A DNA stretch of 64,000 bases from Psychrobacter ciconiae (GTDB lineage: Bacteria > Pseudomonadota > Gammaproteobacteria > Pseudomonadales > Moraxellaceae). The position numbers and the translations under genes were made by a program. Position 1 is the first letter of the stretch. Each line of letters opens with the position of its first letter. The notes beneath the pieces are model-generated. The model saw only the letters and a list, made by a program, of their open reading frames with translations. It was not told the origin of the DNA and did no database searches. Positions 8,209-17,120 of the stretch are shown here, in pieces. Where the stretch lies: contig NZ_CAJGYV010000001.1 of the NCBI RefSeq assembly GCF_904846055.1, positions 1,426,001 to 1,490,000 of the forward strand, in the 5' to 3' direction.

Positions 8209-9058
8209 AAATGGGCAGATTTTGCCGACCTTCATGTTGCGCGCTCAAATCAAGCGTTGCTGTCACGAGCGCAAAGCCCTGTTTTTCTTCATTATCGCTA
8301 AAGGCGCTGTGCTCAAATTGCGCCACCATTTCCCCTTTAAAGTTGCTAATCCCCGCATGACCCCAAGTTTGCCGAGGGCTTCCTGATTTATAGTGATGCT
8401 CGCCGCCTTGAGCCGCCCCAACCACCATGCACTGGCTGTCAATGGCGCGCGCTTTGAGCAGCAGCGACCAATGCGCCTGCCCCGTCAAGTAAGTAAATGC
8501 TGACGGCGCGGTTAAAATTTCCGCCCCCGACTGCCGCAATCTTTGCGACAGCGCCGGAAAGCGCAAATCAAAGCAAACCATCATCCCAAGCCAAAACGTG
8601 CCGTTATCGGTATTAATCGGCGCGGTCACCATCTTATCTCCGGCTTCAAACGTTGCCGATTCATCATAGCGACCGTGCTTATCGCCAACGGTTGCAGTAA
8701 ATAAATGGATTTTGTCGTAGCGTGAAACCTGACTGCCATCGGGCGCAAACAGCTGACTGACTTGGCGCAATTTGCCGTCGGGAACGCGGCTACCGTCAGG
8801 GCGATACGGGCAGGGCAGCGTTCCGGCTAACACATGAATGCCGCTGTTCTTTGCAAAACTGGCAATACGGCTTGATAACTCATCAAAGCGCTTAGCGGTG
8901 GCGGGCTGCTCGCCCATGCTACAGCAGTTTTCAGGCAGTACCACAAATTGCGCGCCACTTGCTTTTGCCTTTTCAATAGCATTGGCAATTGTCGCCAAAT
9001 TACCATCAATATCTTGCTGGCTGTTCATTTGCAGCGCCGCAACGTTTAGTGTCGTCAT
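8186..9058 (-). CDS. Carbon-nitrogen hydrolase (nitrilase superfamily, Nit-type amidase)
   Basis: A 290-residue cytoplasmic amidohydrolase with the Glu-Lys-Cys triad in order: Glu in VLPENC, Lys in YDKIHLF, and Cys in MVCFDLRFP. The overall layout resembles the Nit1/YbeM branch, whose known members are deaminated-glutathione amidases and omega-amidases; the substrate cannot be assigned here. An in-frame TTG lies six codons upstream, but the ATG at 9058 has a GGAAG ribosome site five bases before it and is preferred. It converges with xerC and the stop codons overlap by 23 bases. It is divergent from rpoN. Confidence 0.88.
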   Translation of the reverse strand: MTTLNVAALQMNSQQDIDGNLATIANAIEKAKASGAQFVVLPENCCSMGEQPATAKRFDELSSRIASFAKNSGIHVLAGTLPCPYRPDGSRVPDGKLRQVSQLFAPDGSQVSRYDKIHLFTATVGDKHGRYDESATFEAGDKMVTAPINTDNGTFWLGMMVCFDLRFPALSQRLRQSGAEILTAPSAFTYLTGQAHWSLLLKARAIDSQCMVVGAAQGGEHHYKSGSPRQTWGHAGISNFKGEMVAQFEHSAFSDNEEKQGFALVTATLDLSAQHEGRQNLPIFNCHRLA

Positions 9059-9312
9059 GTTAGCTTCCGTTTTCAATGATTATCAAATTAGAGTGTTTGA
9101 AATGCTTTGGTTTAAGGTAAAGGCTCGGCGAGCGTTAGTCAAACGTTGCCAAAACAAAACTGGAATAATTTTTAATCTGATAACGGGCAAAGCTGACCTT
9201 TTTTTGCTAAAAAATGCTATTGTCATCTTTATTAAAAAAAATGTTACGGCTTTATTAACCAATTAGTTTTAATAAACCCCTATTTTAAAAAATCGGAGGA
9301 TTGCGACCAATC

Positions 9313-10938
9313 ATGAGTATGTCGTTCGGATTGACCGCCACCTTATCGACCTCGCAAAAGCTGACCCCGCAAATGCAGCAAGCCATCAAACTGCTGCAAT
9401 TATCCAGCCTTGAGCTTGAAGCGGAAGTTCAAGCCAAACTTGAAAGCAATCCTTTGCTTGAGCGTATTGAAGAGGGTGAAGATAGCCTTCTTGATGAGCG
9501 CCAAGACCGAGATGACATCCATTCGCTTGAGCAGTGGAATTTGCAATCTCAAAGCTTAAATAACAACAGCTCAAAAGATACCTCGTCAGCTGAACGCTTG
9601 CAGGAGGGTTTTGACAGCAGTTTTGATGGCAATGATACGCCTGATTTAGACGTCAATAGCTTTGATTTTTCGGGCAGTTTTGAAGATTCAAGCTTTGAGA
9701 GCAGCTTTGAAAATACAAGCTCTGAAAATAATTACATCGGCGGCGCGCCTAGCGATTTTGATGAGCTGGATGCCTATCAAGGCGCAACCAGCAGCAGCAT
9801 TCAAGATTACGTTCGTTGGCAGCTGAATTTTAAGCGCTTATCGGCAAGTGATGTGTTGATTGCGGAATATTTGGTCGATGCCATGAGCGATGAGGGCTTT
9901 ATTGAGCTTGATTTGGCAGAGCTTGAGCAGCGTTTTGACATTATGGCAAGCTTTTATCAATGGGACGACGGCATTGATGGAGATGATATCAAAACGGTGC
10001 TCAAAATTATTCAATCGTGCGACCCCATTGGCGTGGGCGCTCGTGACTTAAGCGAGTGCTTGTTATTGCAGCTTAATAAGCTTGATACTGACACCGAGTT
10101 TATTTTGGCGGCAAAAGCCATACTCTTTGCCCGTAATTATCTCGTCAGCAACAATATCAAAGCGCTGATGGACGCTACAGGGCTTGGCATTGACGACATT
10201 ACCCAAGCCATTAAGCTGTTGCGACAACTTGACCCCGCCCCTGGTTTAAGCTACCAAAGCGCGAATAAAAGCGTGGACAACACCCCTGAAAGCTATGATA
10301 TTCCTGATGTTTTGGTCAGTGTTGCTAAAACAAAGCAGGACGCGGCGGACAGCTTTGGCTGGCACGTTCGGCTAAATCCCGATACCCTCCCCAAACTTAA
10401 AATCAATCAAGAGTATGCAAGCTTGGTCAAGCACGGCGACCAAAGCCCTGACAATCAATACTTACGCGAAAACCTTGTCGATGCGCGGCTGTTTATCCGC
10501 AGCATTGAAGAGCGCAACCAAAACCTATTAAAAGTTGCCACCAGCATCGTTCGTCGTCAGCAAGCTTTTTTGCAAAAAGGCGCAACCGCCATGCAGCCCT
10601 TGATTTTAAAGGACATTGCCGAGGAGGTTGAGCTGCATGAGTCCACCGTATCAAGGCTGACCACCAGTAAAACCATGCTCACCCCGCAAGGGTTATTTTC
10701 GCTCAAGCACTTTTTTTCCTCGCACGTCAGCAGCAATGACGGTGACGTCTCCTCAACTGCCATCAGCGCCATGATTAAAAATATGATCGACGACGAAGAC
10801 CCAAAAAAGCCACTGTCTGACAGCAAAATCCAAGCCCAACTGCTCGCCGATGGCATCGACATTGCACGGCGAACCGTTGCCAAATATCGAGAAGCCATGA
10901 ATATCGGCTCCTCAACGCAGCGCAAACAAAAATTTTGA
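9313..10938 (+). CDS. rpoN: RNA polymerase sigma-54 factor
   Basis: Directs RNA polymerase to -24/-12 promoters and needs an enhancer-binding activator. The N-terminal activator-contact region (SQKLTPQMQQAIKLLQLSSLELE) is followed by a long acidic, Ser/Asp-rich linker (about residues 50-150), the core-binding domain, the HTH, and near the C-terminus an exact RpoN box, ARRTVAKYRE. Length of about 541 is slightly above the E. coli protein (477), mostly from the linker. The chosen start is the ATG at 9313, 12 bases after GGAGGA; a TTG at 9301 abuts that site too closely. hpf follows, the standard rpoN neighbour. Two likely sigma-54 promoters occur at 50253 and 58398 in this window. Confidence 0.96.
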   Translation: MSMSFGLTATLSTSQKLTPQMQQAIKLLQLSSLELEAEVQAKLESNPLLERIEEGEDSLLDERQDRDDIHSLEQWNLQSQSLNNNSSKDTSSAERLQEGFDSSFDGNDTPDLDVNSFDFSGSFEDSSFESSFENTSSENNYIGGAPSDFDELDAYQGATSSSIQDYVRWQLNFKRLSASDVLIAEYLVDAMSDEGFIELDLAELEQRFDIMASFYQWDDGIDGDDIKTVLKIIQSCDPIGVGARDLSECLLLQLNKLDTDTEFILAAKAILFARNYLVSNNIKALMDATGLGIDDITQAIKLLRQLDPAPGLSYQSANKSVDNTPESYDIPDVLVSVAKTKQDAADSFGWHVRLNPDTLPKLKINQEYASLVKHGDQSPDNQYLRENLVDARLFIRSIEERNQNLLKVATSIVRRQQAFLQKGATAMQPLILKDIAEEVELHESTVSRLTTSKTMLTPQGLFSLKHFFSSHVSSNDGDVSSTAISAMIKNMIDDEDPKKPLSDSKIQAQLLADGIDIARRTVAKYREAMNIGSSTQRKQKF

Positions 10939-10989
10939 TTACAAAGCCGCGCCAAAAGGTAGCAGTTAACAGCAAATAAAAAATGAAAA

Positions 10990-11018
10990 TTGCTGATTAT
11001 ATATATTGTAGATAAAAT
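10990..11018 (+). promoter_or_regulatory. Likely sigma-70 promoter for hpf
   Basis: TTGCTG at 10990-10995, a 17-base spacer and TAAAAT at 11013-11018. It would give hpf its own transcript with a leader of roughly 215 bases that contains the inverted repeats at 11092-11202. Confidence 0.5.
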
Positions 11019-11091
11019 AGACAGTAAAAATTACAATTTATTACACAAATATGTCTTGCTAGTGTCCACGATTCATGACAAATTATAAGTA

Positions 11092-11202
11092 CATCGAAAG
11101 CAAATTTAAAAGAGCGTTTTTAATCGCACAAGCTTTCGATGCGGTCAGATGACGAATAATAATAATTTTAACTAAGTAAATCCCAACGTCATCTGTTAAC
11201 AG
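11092..11202 (+). promoter_or_regulatory. Candidate structured leader of hpf (tandem inverted repeats)
   Basis: Two exact inverted repeats lie in series: CATCGAAAGC (11092-11101) with GCTTTCGATG (11132-11141), and CAGATGACG (11146-11154) with CGTCATCTG (11187-11195). The second overlaps a palindrome, CTGTTAACAG (11193-11202). A further CAGTT/AACTG pair lies just before the hpf ribosome site. The regular arrangement suggests a folded 5' leader. No known riboswitch family is recognised. Confidence 0.5.
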
Positions 11203-11240
11203 TCAGTTTTAATTAACTGTACAACTAGAAGGATAAGTCT

Positions 11241-11612
11241 ATGAATATTTCCATCAGTGGTCACCATGTCAGCGTTACTGAAGCAATGGACAGTGCAGTC
11301 CGTGAGAAACTTGCGAAAATTGAACGTCATTTTGACCAAATTCAAAGTATCCAAGTTATCCTATCTTTAGATAATAGTGGTGCAAATAAGAGCCATAAAG
11401 CTGAAGCTATCATGCGTGTTTCAGGTCAAGAGATGTTCGTTCAAGCGCTCGATGACGATATGTACAAAGCCATCAATGAGATGGGCGAAAAGCTTGAAAG
11501 ACAAGTGCGCAAATATAAAACCAAACAAGAGCGCAAAAAGATTCAAGGGGCAGGTCGCGATGCGCGCTACGATGATTTGGACTTAGATGATGAAGTCGAT
11601 GAAGCGATTTAA
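11241..11612 (+). CDS. hpf: Ribosome hibernation-promoting factor
   Basis: Binds 30S subunits between mRNA and tRNA sites during slow growth and stops translation. The 123-residue protein starts MNISISGHHVSVTEAMDSAVREKLAKIERHF-like, has the beta-alpha fold of the S30AE family and a basic second helix (KLERQVRKYKTKQERKK). It lacks the C-terminal dimerisation domain of long HPF, so it is the short gammaproteobacterial type, with an acidic tail (DDLDLDDEVDEAI). It has a good AAGGA site before the ATG. Its neighbour rpoN and the structured leader suggest independent growth-phase control. Confidence 0.93.
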   Translation: MNISISGHHVSVTEAMDSAVREKLAKIERHFDQIQSIQVILSLDNSGANKSHKAEAIMRVSGQEMFVQALDDDMYKAINEMGEKLERQVRKYKTKQERKKIQGAGRDARYDDLDLDDEVDEAI

Positions 11613-11676
11613 TTCATCAACCCTTAACAGATAAAGGAAAATACCACCGAGAAAATAAAGCATAAAACGAAAAACA

Positions 11677-11783
11677 GGCAATTCATTATTGCAGGAAGCA
11701 GAAAAGAAAAACTAATAATAATGATAACCAATAATAATTAAAAAAGCGGGATTAAAATAAAAAAAATTGGTTAATGAATTGCC
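11677..11783. repeat. 107-bp element bounded by perfect 12-bp inverted repeats
   Basis: GGCAATTCATTA at 11677-11688 and TAATGAATTGCC at 11772-11783 are exact reverse complements enclosing 83 very A-rich bases with no coding capacity. It lies between the hpf stop and its terminator. It could be a large stem-loop in the 3' UTR or the remnant of a small non-autonomous transposable element; I see no clear target-site duplication. Confidence 0.55.
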
Positions 11784-11784
11784 T

Positions 11785-11822
11785 TAAAAAAGACCTCAAC
11801 AGCAAATTGAGGTCTTTTTTTA
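11785..11822. terminator. Bidirectional terminator between hpf and thiS
   Basis: AAAAAAGACCTCAA and TTGAGGTCTTTTTT pair perfectly around a seven-base loop, giving T-tracts on both strands. It serves the convergent genes hpf and thiS. Confidence 0.9.
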
Positions 11823-11844
11823 TGTCGTTTTAAATGGTCAAATC

Positions 11845-12045
11845 CTAACCACCACCGACCGCTTGAACCACTTCGATGACCATGCCGTCCGTGATTTTTA
11901 GATCAGGAAGCTCGCTTTTAGGAACAATCTCGCCGTTGATTTCAACCGCAAAACGACCGACGCTTAGCCCAAGCTCATTCAAAACCAGCTGTACGGTGTG
12001 ATGCGTGGTCTGCATCAGCTTACCATTGACCGTGATGGTGCTCAT
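11845..12045 (-). CDS. thiS: Thiamine sulfur-carrier protein ThiS
   Basis: Small beta-grasp carrier (66 residues) that delivers sulfur as a C-terminal thiocarboxylate for thiazole synthesis by ThiG. The sequence contains the ubiquitin-like pattern with VNGK at the start, AVEINGEIVPKSE in the middle and the obligatory C-terminal Gly-Gly (AVGGG). Two ATG codons are possible; the second (12045) sits six bases after GGGAGA and is preferred. Its partner thiG is about 21 kb away at 33555-34367 rather than adjacent. Confidence 0.92.
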   Translation of the reverse strand: MSTITVNGKLMQTTHHTVQLVLNELGLSVGRFAVEINGEIVPKSELPDLKITDGMVIEVVQAVGGG

Positions 12046-12155
12046 AAACATTCTCCCAAAGTTTGCCGTTAGAGTTATTTTAGGGTTAACCCAAGTCCAA
12101 AAAAAGCAGCTTGTGACCGCTGCTATGGTAACATCACCTCTGAAAAAGGCTAGCC

Positions 12156-12527
12156 TTAACTCAGTTTCGACAAGCCAGATGCGCTAACTGCCAGCCAAGC
12201 CCAACCACAAATCATTAAAACGCCGCCAATTGGCGTAATCGCGCCAAACCAACGCGGCGCGCCAAGTGCCATTAAATAAAGGCTCCCTGCAAAAATAATC
12301 ACCCCAATTTGAATCAGCCAAGCGCTGGTTTTGGTCGCTAAATTCAGCTTAATCAGCAGCGCAATAACCAATAATCCTAACGCGTGAATCAGCAAATACA
12401 GTGTTGCCGTTTGCCACCACGCCAACTGCTCAGGGCTTGCCACGCGCTTGAGACCATGAGCGCCAAACGCCCCAAGCCCTACGGCAAGGGCAAGATTCAT
12501 CGCGGCAATGCTAATCCAATTCAGCAT
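12156..12527 (-). CDS. DUF423 small inner-membrane protein
   Basis: A 123-residue protein with four predicted membrane helices and the DUF423 (YgdD-like) signature GAFGAHGL near residues 19-26, then WWQTATLYLLIHALGLL and the late GGVLMICGW. The function of this widespread family is not known. It lies between rpoH and thiS on the same strand, 48 bases after the rpoH stop. Confidence 0.88.
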   Translation of the reverse strand: MLNWISIAAMNLALAVGLGAFGAHGLKRVASPEQLAWWQTATLYLLIHALGLLVIALLIKLNLATKTSAWLIQIGVIIFAGSLYLMALGAPRWFGAITPIGGVLMICGWAWLAVSASGLSKLS

Positions 12528-12575
12528 TTTTTATTATTTCTCCTGATTTTTTGCCCAAATGGCGCGAGCCAACGC

Positions 12576-13865
12576 TTATTGAATGTCATCGGGGAGAATC
12601 ACGCTATCAATGGTCATGGCATCACGAATTTTGTCCATGGCGTTTTTTTCAATCTGCCGGACACGCTCAGCGGAGATGGAGTAAACGGCGGCAAGCTCAT
12701 GCAAGGTGGATTTTTGCTCAGTCAGCCAGCGCTGCTCAACGATATCGCGGGCGCGGTCATCAAGCGTGTCCATGGCAGCAAGGAGCGCTGAGGAGTTGTT
12801 TTCTTCCCAATCGGACTCCTCAACCATTTCCGCAGGGTCAACGCCATCTTCCAAAAATAACTGCGGGGCGTAGCGACCGTCGTCGTCATCGCTTGATTGC
12901 GTTTCAAAAGAGGCATCATACGAGGTCAGCCGCGATTCCATCTCCAAAACTTGCTTTCGGGTGACGTTTAAGTCTTTGGCAATGGCGTCTGCTTCTTCAA
13001 TCGTCAGCTGATTGTTGGTTTTTTTCAGGCTGCGCAGGTTAAAAAACAGCTTTCGGTGCGCTTTGGTGGTAGCAACTTTGACAATTCTCCAGTTACGAAT
13101 GACAAACTCATGGATTTCCGCTTTAATCCAATGCACCGCAAACGACACCAAGCGAACGCCTTTATTCGGGTCAAAGCGTTTGACCGCTTTCATCAGTCCC
13201 AAATTGCCTTCTTGAATTAAGTCCGCTTGCGGCAAGCCATAGCCTGAATAACTGCGTGCAATATGAATCACAAAGCGCAAATGCGACATGACCAGTAGGC
13301 GCGCTGCTTCCACATCGCCTTCATCATAGTAGCGGTGGGCAAGCTCTTGCTCTTGCGTTGGCGTCAAAATGGGGATTTGATGAACGGTATTGATATAAGC
13401 GCCAAGGTTGACACCGGGCGCGGACAAATGCGTTGGCATGGCAGGGACCAAATCGCGAGTCCGCGTGTCCTCAAAAGTGCGCGAATCATACGGCGGTCGG
13501 GCAGCCGCGGCTTTAAGGGCGGCTTCACGCTCCGCGTTTTTTTGATCTTTTGAGGACTTGACCGGTTTTTTTGGCACAAAATCGTCGTCTTCGTCGGCTA
13601 TTTCCAAATCTTCGTCCAAATCCGCATCTAGGTCAAGCTCATCAAAGTCCTCGATGTTCAAATCATCAATGCTGTTAATATCAGCTTCAATATCAGCGTC
13701 ATCAATATTCAACGCATCGAGGTCGTCATCTAAGCGGTCATCTGCATGATCAATGTCATAGTCATCATTTTGCAAAGGGGCAGCTCGGCTTTTTGGTTGC
13801 CGAGTCTTCTTGTTTTGTTTATTATTTTGCTGTTTTTGCGTTGTCATCGCCGAGTCCGTCGCCAT
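12576..13865 (-). CDS. rpoH: Heat-shock sigma factor sigma-32 with long acidic N-terminal extension
   Basis: Sigma factor for heat-shock genes. Homology to sigma-32 begins about residue 150 (NLGAYINTVHQIPIL), with region 2 (HLRFVIHIARSYSGYGLPQADLIQEG), the RpoH box (HRKLFFNLR) and region 4.2 (STLHELAAVYSISAERVRQIEKNAM). Before it lie about 140 extra residues: a basic Gln/Asn/Lys stretch, a strongly acidic Asp-rich block (about residues 34-96) and an Ala/Lys helix-like segment. E. coli RpoH has 284 residues and no such extension. The ATG at 13865 follows AAAGG and is preferred over a TTG at 13898. No frame disruption is seen. Confidence 0.93.
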   Translation of the reverse strand: MATDSAMTTQKQQNNKQNKKTRQPKSRAAPLQNDDYDIDHADDRLDDDLDALNIDDADIEADINSIDDLNIEDFDELDLDADLDEDLEIADEDDDFVPKKPVKSSKDQKNAEREAALKAAAARPPYDSRTFEDTRTRDLVPAMPTHLSAPGVNLGAYINTVHQIPILTPTQEQELAHRYYDEGDVEAARLLVMSHLRFVIHIARSYSGYGLPQADLIQEGNLGLMKAVKRFDPNKGVRLVSFAVHWIKAEIHEFVIRNWRIVKVATTKAHRKLFFNLRSLKKTNNQLTIEEADAIAKDLNVTRKQVLEMESRLTSYDASFETQSSDDDDGRYAPQLFLEDGVDPAEMVEESDWEENNSSALLAAMDTLDDRARDIVEQRWLTEQKSTLHELAAVYSISAERVRQIEKNAMDKIRDAMTIDSVILPDDIQ

Positions 13866-13947
13866 GGTATTGACCTTTAATCGTAAGGAATTGAGCAATT
13901 AGGGTGATGAAAAATATTATTATCATTATTGTAATAGATAGCAGCCC

Positions 13948-14358
13948 TTAGTTGCTATCGGTTTTGGTAATGATGAAGTGAAATATTGTATCGCTTGCCG
14001 TGACTGGCTGTGACTTTTGCGTCCAAATCAGGGTCAATTCAGGCGACTGCTGACAAAAGGCGCGGATGTCGGCTTGCGAATTTGGGTCGGTAGCAATAGT
14101 ATAAAGCGCCTCATTGGGCTGAACGCGACGTAGCGCAACTTTGGTTTTAAGCAGCGGCATCGGGCAGGGCAAACCGCGACCATCGACCCATTGGCTGATT
14201 AAAATCGGTGTCGATGGGTTGATGGTCACTTCAGCCACTTCGGCGAGATGATCTGTTGGCAATTGACTCAAAAAGCCCTCAATCAGCGCTTTATCAGCGG
14301 CAGCGAGGTTATCGCTGATAGAAATAGCTAAGTCATTTTTTTGCAAATCTTGCGACAT
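13948..14358 (-). CDS. TusA-family sulfur-carrier-like protein
   Basis: A 136-residue protein whose C-terminal part (from about residue 58) is a TusA/SirA domain with the conserved DGRGLPCPMPLLKTK motif, the Cys in CPMP being the sulfur acceptor. About 55 residues without recognised homology precede it. TusA proteins relay persulfide sulfur for tRNA 2-thiouridine and other pathways; which pathway applies here is unknown. It is divergent from the BepA-like protease gene. Confidence 0.82.
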   Translation of the reverse strand: MSQDLQKNDLAISISDNLAAADKALIEGFLSQLPTDHLAEVAEVTINPSTPILISQWVDGRGLPCPMPLLKTKVALRRVQPNEALYTIATDPNSQADIRAFCQQSPELTLIWTQKSQPVTASDTIFHFIITKTDSN

Positions 14359-14565
14359 AAAAAATCCTATTAAAATAAAAATAGCGGCAAATGAATTTTA
14401 AAAAAACCAAATAATGTTGCCCAAAAGTGACGCAAATCAAGGGATTAGTAGCCTTGATGATTTGGCGGTTGACGAACATCGCGCAAGCTTTTACTATTTA
14501 AAATGATAGCATAATCTGCCGTTAACGCTCCATGTTGGCAAGCTGGCAAAGGTTAGGGCAACGTT

Positions 14566-16233
14566 TTGAAAACTGACTTGAACTCTCATCAGCCGCGCAC
14601 GCTGGCAAAAATTTTGGGGCTAAGCTTAATGATGGTAAGCTTGCCAAGCTTTGCCAACTCTGTAACTAATTTTCCCAAAGACAATGTTAGCCATTTAAAT
14701 TTTGGCACGTCAGCCAATTCTTCGTTAATCAGTTCATCGCCGTTTTCTTTTAATCAATCGGCAAATAGTTTATCAAGCAATTCATCTAACTATTCATCCA
14801 GCAAGTCGCTTAATCTGCCCAATATTGACGGTCAAGGGATAAGCTTTGCCGACCAGTATCAAAACAAGCAGCTTGGTGAGTGGGCGCTACAAAGCTTAAA
14901 TGGTCGCGCCAAAATGCTGACCGAGCCGTGGATTCAAGAGACCATCAAGGCGATGACGTGGCGGCTGAATGCTCAAGCTCGTCGGCAGGCGCTTCTTGAT
15001 GTAGTGATTATGGACAGTCCAAGCATCAATGCCTTTGCTGCCCCAGGCGGCGTGATTGGTATCAATAGCGGAACGGTGCTGGCAGCAAGCAGCATGGATG
15101 AGCTGGCAAGCGTCGTCGCTCATGAAGTGGCGCACATCAGTCAGCGCCACTATGAGCACAGCATGAATGAGAAAAAGCAAGCCATGCTCATGCAGTTAGG
15201 TGGGATGCTTGCAGCCATTGCGGCATCAAGTATCGATGGCGATGCGGCAGCGGCGGTGATGATGGGCAGCCAAACGGCAGCAATGAACAGCACCATGGCA
15301 TTTAGCCGAAGTAACGAGCGTGAAGCCGACCGCGTTGGGATGCAAATCATGAACCAAGCCGGCTTTGATGCGCGCGCCATGCCCAGATTTTTTGCCACCA
15401 TGAATCAACAAAGCCTGCTCAATCAAGCCGAATACCGCTTTTTGCCAAGCTTTGTGCGCTCACATCCGCAAAGCAGCGAGCGTCTGAGTGATGCTCAAAG
15501 CCGTGCTCAGCAGTATCCGCTGTTGTCGTTATCGCAGCAAAAACGCCACCAAGCGCTGTTTGATTTGCTGTATTGGCAAGTGCAAATCAGCAGCAATAAA
15601 GCCACGCAATCGCTGCTGACCACCGCCGCCAAATCAAGCCTTGGTGCAAGACTTGCACAGGTCAGTTATCTTAGCCAAAATCAGCGCTTTGATGAGGCAA
15701 ATAAAGTCTTAAAGGCGCTGCAATCTCAGCCGCAAGCCGTTCAGCAGTCGCTTGAGCCGCTATTGACCATCACCCAAAGTCAGCTGCTTGCTGAGCAAAA
15801 CCAATGGTCAAAAGCGGCGGCTGTGCTCAAAAGTCAGCAAGTGCTCTACCCTGAGCGCCGCGATTTGCGACTGTACTTGGCAAAGGCTTTAACGCAAAGT
15901 GGTCAGCCTGAGGACGCGCAATTGCTATTGCAGCCGCTTATTCAGCAGCAGCCCAGTGACATTGCTGCTTGGCAGGGACTTCAACGCGCAAGCGAAACCC
16001 TCGCCAAAAAAGCGGTAACGCCCGACCAAAAAAACATCGCCACCATCAACGCCCTTCGCTACCGCAGTATGGAGGAGCTTTGGCGCGGTCGTTATGACGC
16101 GGCGCTCATCTCGCTTGAGCAAGCAAAAACGCAGATTTTGCAGTTAAGCTCACCCTCAAGCCGCGCGCCACTTAGCGCTAAAGTCCAAAGTGACATCAAA
16201 CAAGTCAAAGCCGCCAAAGACTTTAAGCCTTAA
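14566..16233 (+). CDS. Periplasmic M48 metalloprotease with TPR tail (BepA-like)
   Basis: A 555-residue protein with a signal peptide (RTLAKILGLSLMMVSLPSFA), a Ser/Asn-rich stretch, and a zinc protease domain carrying HEVAH (H186, E187, H190) and the third ligand in NEREADR (about E253). The C-terminal half has TPR-like helices (for example RREDLRLYLAKALTQSGQ-type repeats). BepA/YfgC proteins act in outer-membrane protein quality control around BAM and LptD; this role is inferred. Translation starts at TTG (14566), the start that keeps the basic N-terminus of the signal peptide; AGGG lies upstream. It may be linked functionally to lptM. Confidence 0.9.
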   Translation: MKTDLNSHQPRTLAKILGLSLMMVSLPSFANSVTNFPKDNVSHLNFGTSANSSLISSSPFSFNQSANSLSSNSSNYSSSKSLNLPNIDGQGISFADQYQNKQLGEWALQSLNGRAKMLTEPWIQETIKAMTWRLNAQARRQALLDVVIMDSPSINAFAAPGGVIGINSGTVLAASSMDELASVVAHEVAHISQRHYEHSMNEKKQAMLMQLGGMLAAIAASSIDGDAAAAVMMGSQTAAMNSTMAFSRSNEREADRVGMQIMNQAGFDARAMPRFFATMNQQSLLNQAEYRFLPSFVRSHPQSSERLSDAQSRAQQYPLLSLSQQKRHQALFDLLYWQVQISSNKATQSLLTTAAKSSLGARLAQVSYLSQNQRFDEANKVLKALQSQPQAVQQSLEPLLTITQSQLLAEQNQWSKAAAVLKSQQVLYPERRDLRLYLAKALTQSGQPEDAQLLLQPLIQQQPSDIAAWQGLQRASETLAKKAVTPDQKNIATINALRYRSMEELWRGRYDAALISLEQAKTQILQLSSPSSRAPLSAKVQSDIKQVKAAKDFKP

Positions 16234-16269
16234 TGTTAATTCTTAGTTTGGCGTTTTAAACAGCGTCAT

Positions 16270-16719
16270 TTAGCCTTGAAGGGCTTGCTTGACCAGTTTT
16301 GAAATCAATGCCGGATCCGCACGCCCTGCCGTTTTGGCTTTAAGCGCGCCCATCACCGCGCCCATATCGCGCATTGAGGTGGCACTTTGTAGTTGAATTT
16401 CTTCATTAACAAGGGCAGCAAGCTCCTCATCACTCATTTGCGATGGCATAAACTCGTTAATAATATCGATTTCAAACTGCTCTTTTTTTGCTAAATCCTC
16501 GCGGTTGTTTTCGGTAAAAATGGCAAGCGACTCTTGGCGCTGTTTGAGCTGCTTTTGCAAGACTTCCAAAACGCCGGCATCATCAAGCTCAGTTTGGCGG
16601 TCGATTTCGATTTGTTTGACGACCGCTTGCACGTTACGAAGCACTTTAACGCGCTCTAAATCGTGGGCTTTCATTGACGTTTTAACGTTATCCGTTAGCG
16701 CTTGTTTTATTAAGCTCAT
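16270..16719 (-). CDS. GatB/YqeY domain protein
   Basis: A 149-residue YqeY-family protein, related to the tail domain of the GatB amidotransferase subunit. It has SLIKQALTDNVKTSMKAHDLERVKVLR at the N-terminus and the MGAVMGALKAKTAGRAD segment near the C-terminus. Members are suspected to act on aminoacyl-tRNA, but the role is unproven. It follows rpsU on the same strand by about 140 bases, the usual pairing in many Proteobacteria. Confidence 0.9.
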   Translation of the reverse strand: MSLIKQALTDNVKTSMKAHDLERVKVLRNVQAVVKQIEIDRQTELDDAGVLEVLQKQLKQRQESLAIFTENNREDLAKKEQFEIDIINEFMPSQMSDEELAALVNEEIQLQSATSMRDMGAVMGALKAKTAGRADPALISKLVKQALQG

Positions 16720-16860
16720 TTTTTATTCCTTAATTCATTGGGGATGGTGACAAAAATTTTAGCACAAAAAACGCCACTGAATCGTAAGATAACAGTGGCG
16801 CTTGATTTCGCAGCGGCTTAAGACAGCCTTTGCAAACTAACCATCAGCTGATAGCGTCAA

Positions 16861-17076
16861 TTAGTAGTTGCGAGTGGTGCGAATGGTTTCACGCTGCAGT
16901 TTTTTCTTGTAACGCTTAACCGCAGCGGCTTTTTTACGCTTACGCTCTTGGGTAGGCTTTTCATAAAACTCGCGCTTACGAACGTCAGATAAGACGCCCG
17001 CTTTTTCACAAGCACGCTTAAAACGGCGGATAGCGATATCAACGGGTTCGTTTTCTTTAACCTTAACTGCAGGCAT
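16861..17076 (-). CDS. rpsU: 30S ribosomal protein S21
   Basis: A 71-residue, very basic protein matching S21 throughout: [21 protein letters not shown] at the start, [17 protein letters not shown] in the middle and a basic tail ending RTTRNY. S21 sits on the 30S platform near the Shine-Dalgarno helix. A GGAG ribosome site precedes the ATG. Normal length. Confidence 0.98.
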   Translation of the reverse strand: MPAVKVKENEPVDIAIRRFKRACEKAGVLSDVRKREFYEKPTQERKRKKAAAVKRYKKKLQRETIRTTRNY

Positions 17077-17120
17077 GAAGACTCCTTAATTTGGTGAGAG
17101 GGTAACATAAGCTTGGCTGT

